The translations under genes were made by a program, and so were the position numbers. From NCBI RefSeq assembly GCF_013149785.1, contig NZ_JABEZU010000001.1, positions 124,001 through 188,000 on the forward strand: DNA of 64,000 bases. The letters are read 5' to 3'. This DNA is from Isoptericola halotolerans (GTDB lineage Bacteria; Actinomycetota; Actinomycetes; Actinomycetales; Cellulomonadaceae). Under the pieces are notes generated by a model. The model was not told the origin of the DNA. It ran no database searches and saw only the letters and a program-made list of their open reading frames with translations. Each line of letters begins with the position of its first letter. Positions within the stretch are counted from its first letter, which is position 1. This document shows positions 62,316-64,000 of the stretch, piece after piece.

Positions 62316-64000
62316 TCACCGTCTCGGCTCTGCCACGAAGCGCGCCGTGGCCTCCGAGGAGGCGAACCCTCCGTCCGGCTCGTAGGTCGCGGTCACCACG
62401 TGCTCGCCGGTGCGCGTGACCGGCCGCAGGCGCACCTCTGCCTGGCCGTCGCGCAGGTCCACCGTGCGGGTCTGCGGGCGATGGTCCTTCTCGTGCACGA
62501 CCGTGATGGTCACCGAGCCGCTCGGCTCCGCGTCGGAGGCCTTGACCGTCACACGCACCTCCGGCCGCTCCCCACGCTTGACGGTCTTCGGCACGGTGAC
62601 GTGCGTCGAGGTCTCGACGAGCGAGCCCGCGGCCACGAGCGCCGCGATCGGCGTGCGGTGCACCCCGCCCTGGTCCGTCCCCGCGTACAGCCATCGCCCG
62701 TCGGCGGCCAGGGAGCGCACCGACATCGCGGAGAGACCGGCCGAGGCCGGGGCCCAGGTGGCTCCTTCGTCGAGGGAGACGAACACGCCTGCGCCGTTCG
62801 CGGCGAGGCCGTGCGGGCGCCAGCCGCCGGCACCGGCGACGAGCAGCTCCGTCCCCGCCGCGGGACCGTCCGGCACGGTGGCGGCCTCGATCGACGTGAC
62901 GGCGGCTGCCTCGAGGCCCTCGCCCTCCGTGAACGACTTCCCGCCGTCCGTGCTGACGCGGGCGCCGGGCTGCTCTCCCACGACGACGTGACGCCCCTCT
63001 GGACCGACCCGCACCGAGAGCGCGTAGTCCTCGGTCAGTCGCGTGATCGTCCTCCCGAGGTCGTCGGAGCGGTAGAGCCCCGACGACGTCGCCAGCCACA
63101 GGCGATCCTTCCGCACCGGGTCCACGGCGATGTCCTGGATGCGCACCTCGTGCGCGTAGCTCGTCCAGGTGGTGAAGCCGTCGGTCGACACCATGAGGCC
63201 GGTGTCGACCTGGGAGGTGTACCCGACGGCGACCGTGCGCTCGGCATGCGGGCTGAGTGCCAGTGCTGTCGGCGCCCAGCCGCCGGTCGGGCCGATCTCG
63301 CGCAGCCCGGCATCGCCCTCGTCGGCACCTCCGACGACGAGGCGCGCCTGCCCCTGCGCCGTCGAACCGGCCGCCCACACGTCCCGGTCGCCGAGCGGCG
63401 ACTGGGCCACCTCGGTGAGTCCGCGTCCGATGATCCCCTCCGCGCCGATGGAGCCCCAGTCGTGGTCGCCGGGATCGATCTCGGCGAGGGAGCGCTCGTG
63501 CAGCCCTTCGGCATCCACGACGCGCAGCAACGGCTCCCCCTCGGCGTCGACGCCGACATCGACACCGTGGACGTCGGTCCCGGAGACCCCGATCTTCGTC
63601 CACTCGTCCCCGTCCGTGGTCGCGTAGAACCCGGCCTGCTCCATCGCCATCACGATCTCGCCCGAGGGGCGCCCCGGCCAGTGGTCGACGTCGACGGGGA
63701 GGGGGCCGAGGACTGGTAGGTCGTGCGTCCGCCACGTCGAGCCGTTGTCGTCGGAGGTGCTGTAGGACGACAGGCCGGCGATGTAGACCGTGCCGTCGGC
63801 GATCTCCATGGCGGTGGTGTGGCCCTGACCGACGTCTCCGCTCTCGGCCCAGGTCAGGCCGCCGTCGGTCGAAGCCAGGACGATGCCGTCGCCGCGGACC
63901 ATCATGGCGGAGGAACCGTCGGCGACGAGTCCTGCCGGGTACTCGTTCCACAGCTCCGGTGCGTAGGTCTGGACGACCTCGCGCCCCCCTGAGCGTGCAT
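62316..64000 (-). CDS. BNR/Asp-box repeat (F510_1955-type) protein, 5' end outside the window
   Basis: The frame is open from 62316 through the window edge at 64000, so the N-terminus is missing. At least five Asp-box repeats (STDGGLTW, YRSDDLGRT, STDGGKSF, SLDEGATW and similar) indicate a seven-bladed propeller of the sialidase or photosystem-assembly type, close to F510_1955 glycosylhydrolase-like proteins. A C-terminal Ig-like (Big_3/5) domain follows (about the last 90 residues). It is probably exported. Substrate unknown. Confidence 0.8.
   Translation of the reverse strand, partial: ARSGGREVVQTYAPELWNEYPAGLVADGSSAMMVRGDGIVLASTDGGLTWAESGDVGQGHTTAMEIADGTVYIAGLSSYSTSDDNGSTWRTHDLPVLGPLPVDVDHWPGRPSGEIVMAMEQAGFYATTDGDEWTKIGVSGTDVHGVDVGVDAEGEPLLRVVDAEGLHERSLAEIDPGDHDWGSIGAEGIIGRGLTEVAQSPLGDRDVWAAGSTAQGQARLVVGGADEGDAGLREIGPTGGWAPTALALSPHAERTVAVGYTSQVDTGLMVSTDGFTTWTSYAHEVRIQDIAVDPVRKDRLWLATSSGLYRSDDLGRTITRLTEDYALSVRVGPEGRHVVVGEQPGARVSTDGGKSFTEGEGLEAAAVTSIEAATVPDGPAAGTELLVAGAGGWRPHGLAANGAGVFVSLDEGATWAPASAGLSAMSVRSLAADGRWLYAGTDQGGVHRTPIAALVAAGSLVETSTHVTVPKTVKRGERPEVRVTVKASDAEPSGSVTITVVHEKDHRPQTRTVDLRDGQAEVRLRPVTRTGEHVVTATYEPDGGFASSEATARFVAEPRR

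Overview
This is one contiguous stretch of very GC-rich DNA (most codons end in G or C) with gene content typical of an actinobacterium. The best fit is a soil- or plant-associated member of the order Micrococcales near Promicromonosporaceae/Cellulomonadaceae; this rests on gene families and is an inference. I found no rRNA, tRNA, CRISPR array, insertion sequence or prophage. Many genes start 5-8 bases after a TANNNT-like -10 box, which suggests frequent leaderless transcription.

Layout. 1-6.2 kb: a ROK repressor faces a large secreted sugar dehydrogenase (Glucose/Sorbosone DH-PKD-FIMAH) and a secreted TIM-barrel sugar isomerase-like protein, each followed by a strong hairpin. 6.3-11.9 kb: housekeeping and stress genes, including an AlkZ-like DNA glycosylase homologue, an NhaA antiporter fused to a DsbA domain, a GlsB-type membrane protein and a HAD phosphatase. 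12-15.9 kb: two convergent arabinan-degrading genes (GH127 beta-L-arabinofuranosidase and a secreted RICIN-GH43 arabinanase) with matching LacI-type operators. 16-22.9 kb: RNase J, a SulP transporter, and a MerR-prfC-MFS operon. 23-28.9 kb: a pentapeptide protein and a hydrolase, then a response regulator-histidine kinase-TAXI lipoprotein operon, then an epimerase-like gene lacking its catalytic Tyr/Lys.

29.4-36.1 kb is a complete galactoside uptake and hydrolysis locus: a LacI repressor with two operators, two ABC permeases, a binding lipoprotein and a GH42 beta-galactosidase. 36.1-39.5 kb: L-2-hydroxyglutarate oxidase, a FUSC membrane protein and a second LacI regulator. 39.5-42.4 kb is the most unusual block: an ECF-like sigma factor, a gamma-butyrolactone-receptor-like TetR regulator, an AfsA-like protein and another TetR regulator lie in a row on the minus strand, with palindromic operators between them. 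It resembles a compact signalling module of the Streptomyces A-factor type. A divergent alpha/beta hydrolase sits opposite twin TetR operators.

43.4-64 kb is mixed: an orphan histidine kinase, a genuine-looking ACC deaminase, a three-gene coupled operon resembling an ESX/WXG100 substrate cluster, glutamate decarboxylase, a ribokinase-like kinase, an MpaB-family oxygenase, a class C beta-lactamase-fold hydrolase, a PepSY-like lipoprotein, a TipA-type MerR regulator, a membrane protein with an internal duplication, a D-amino-acid-oxidase/hydrolase/36-residue microprotein operon, and a BNR-repeat protein cut by the window edge.
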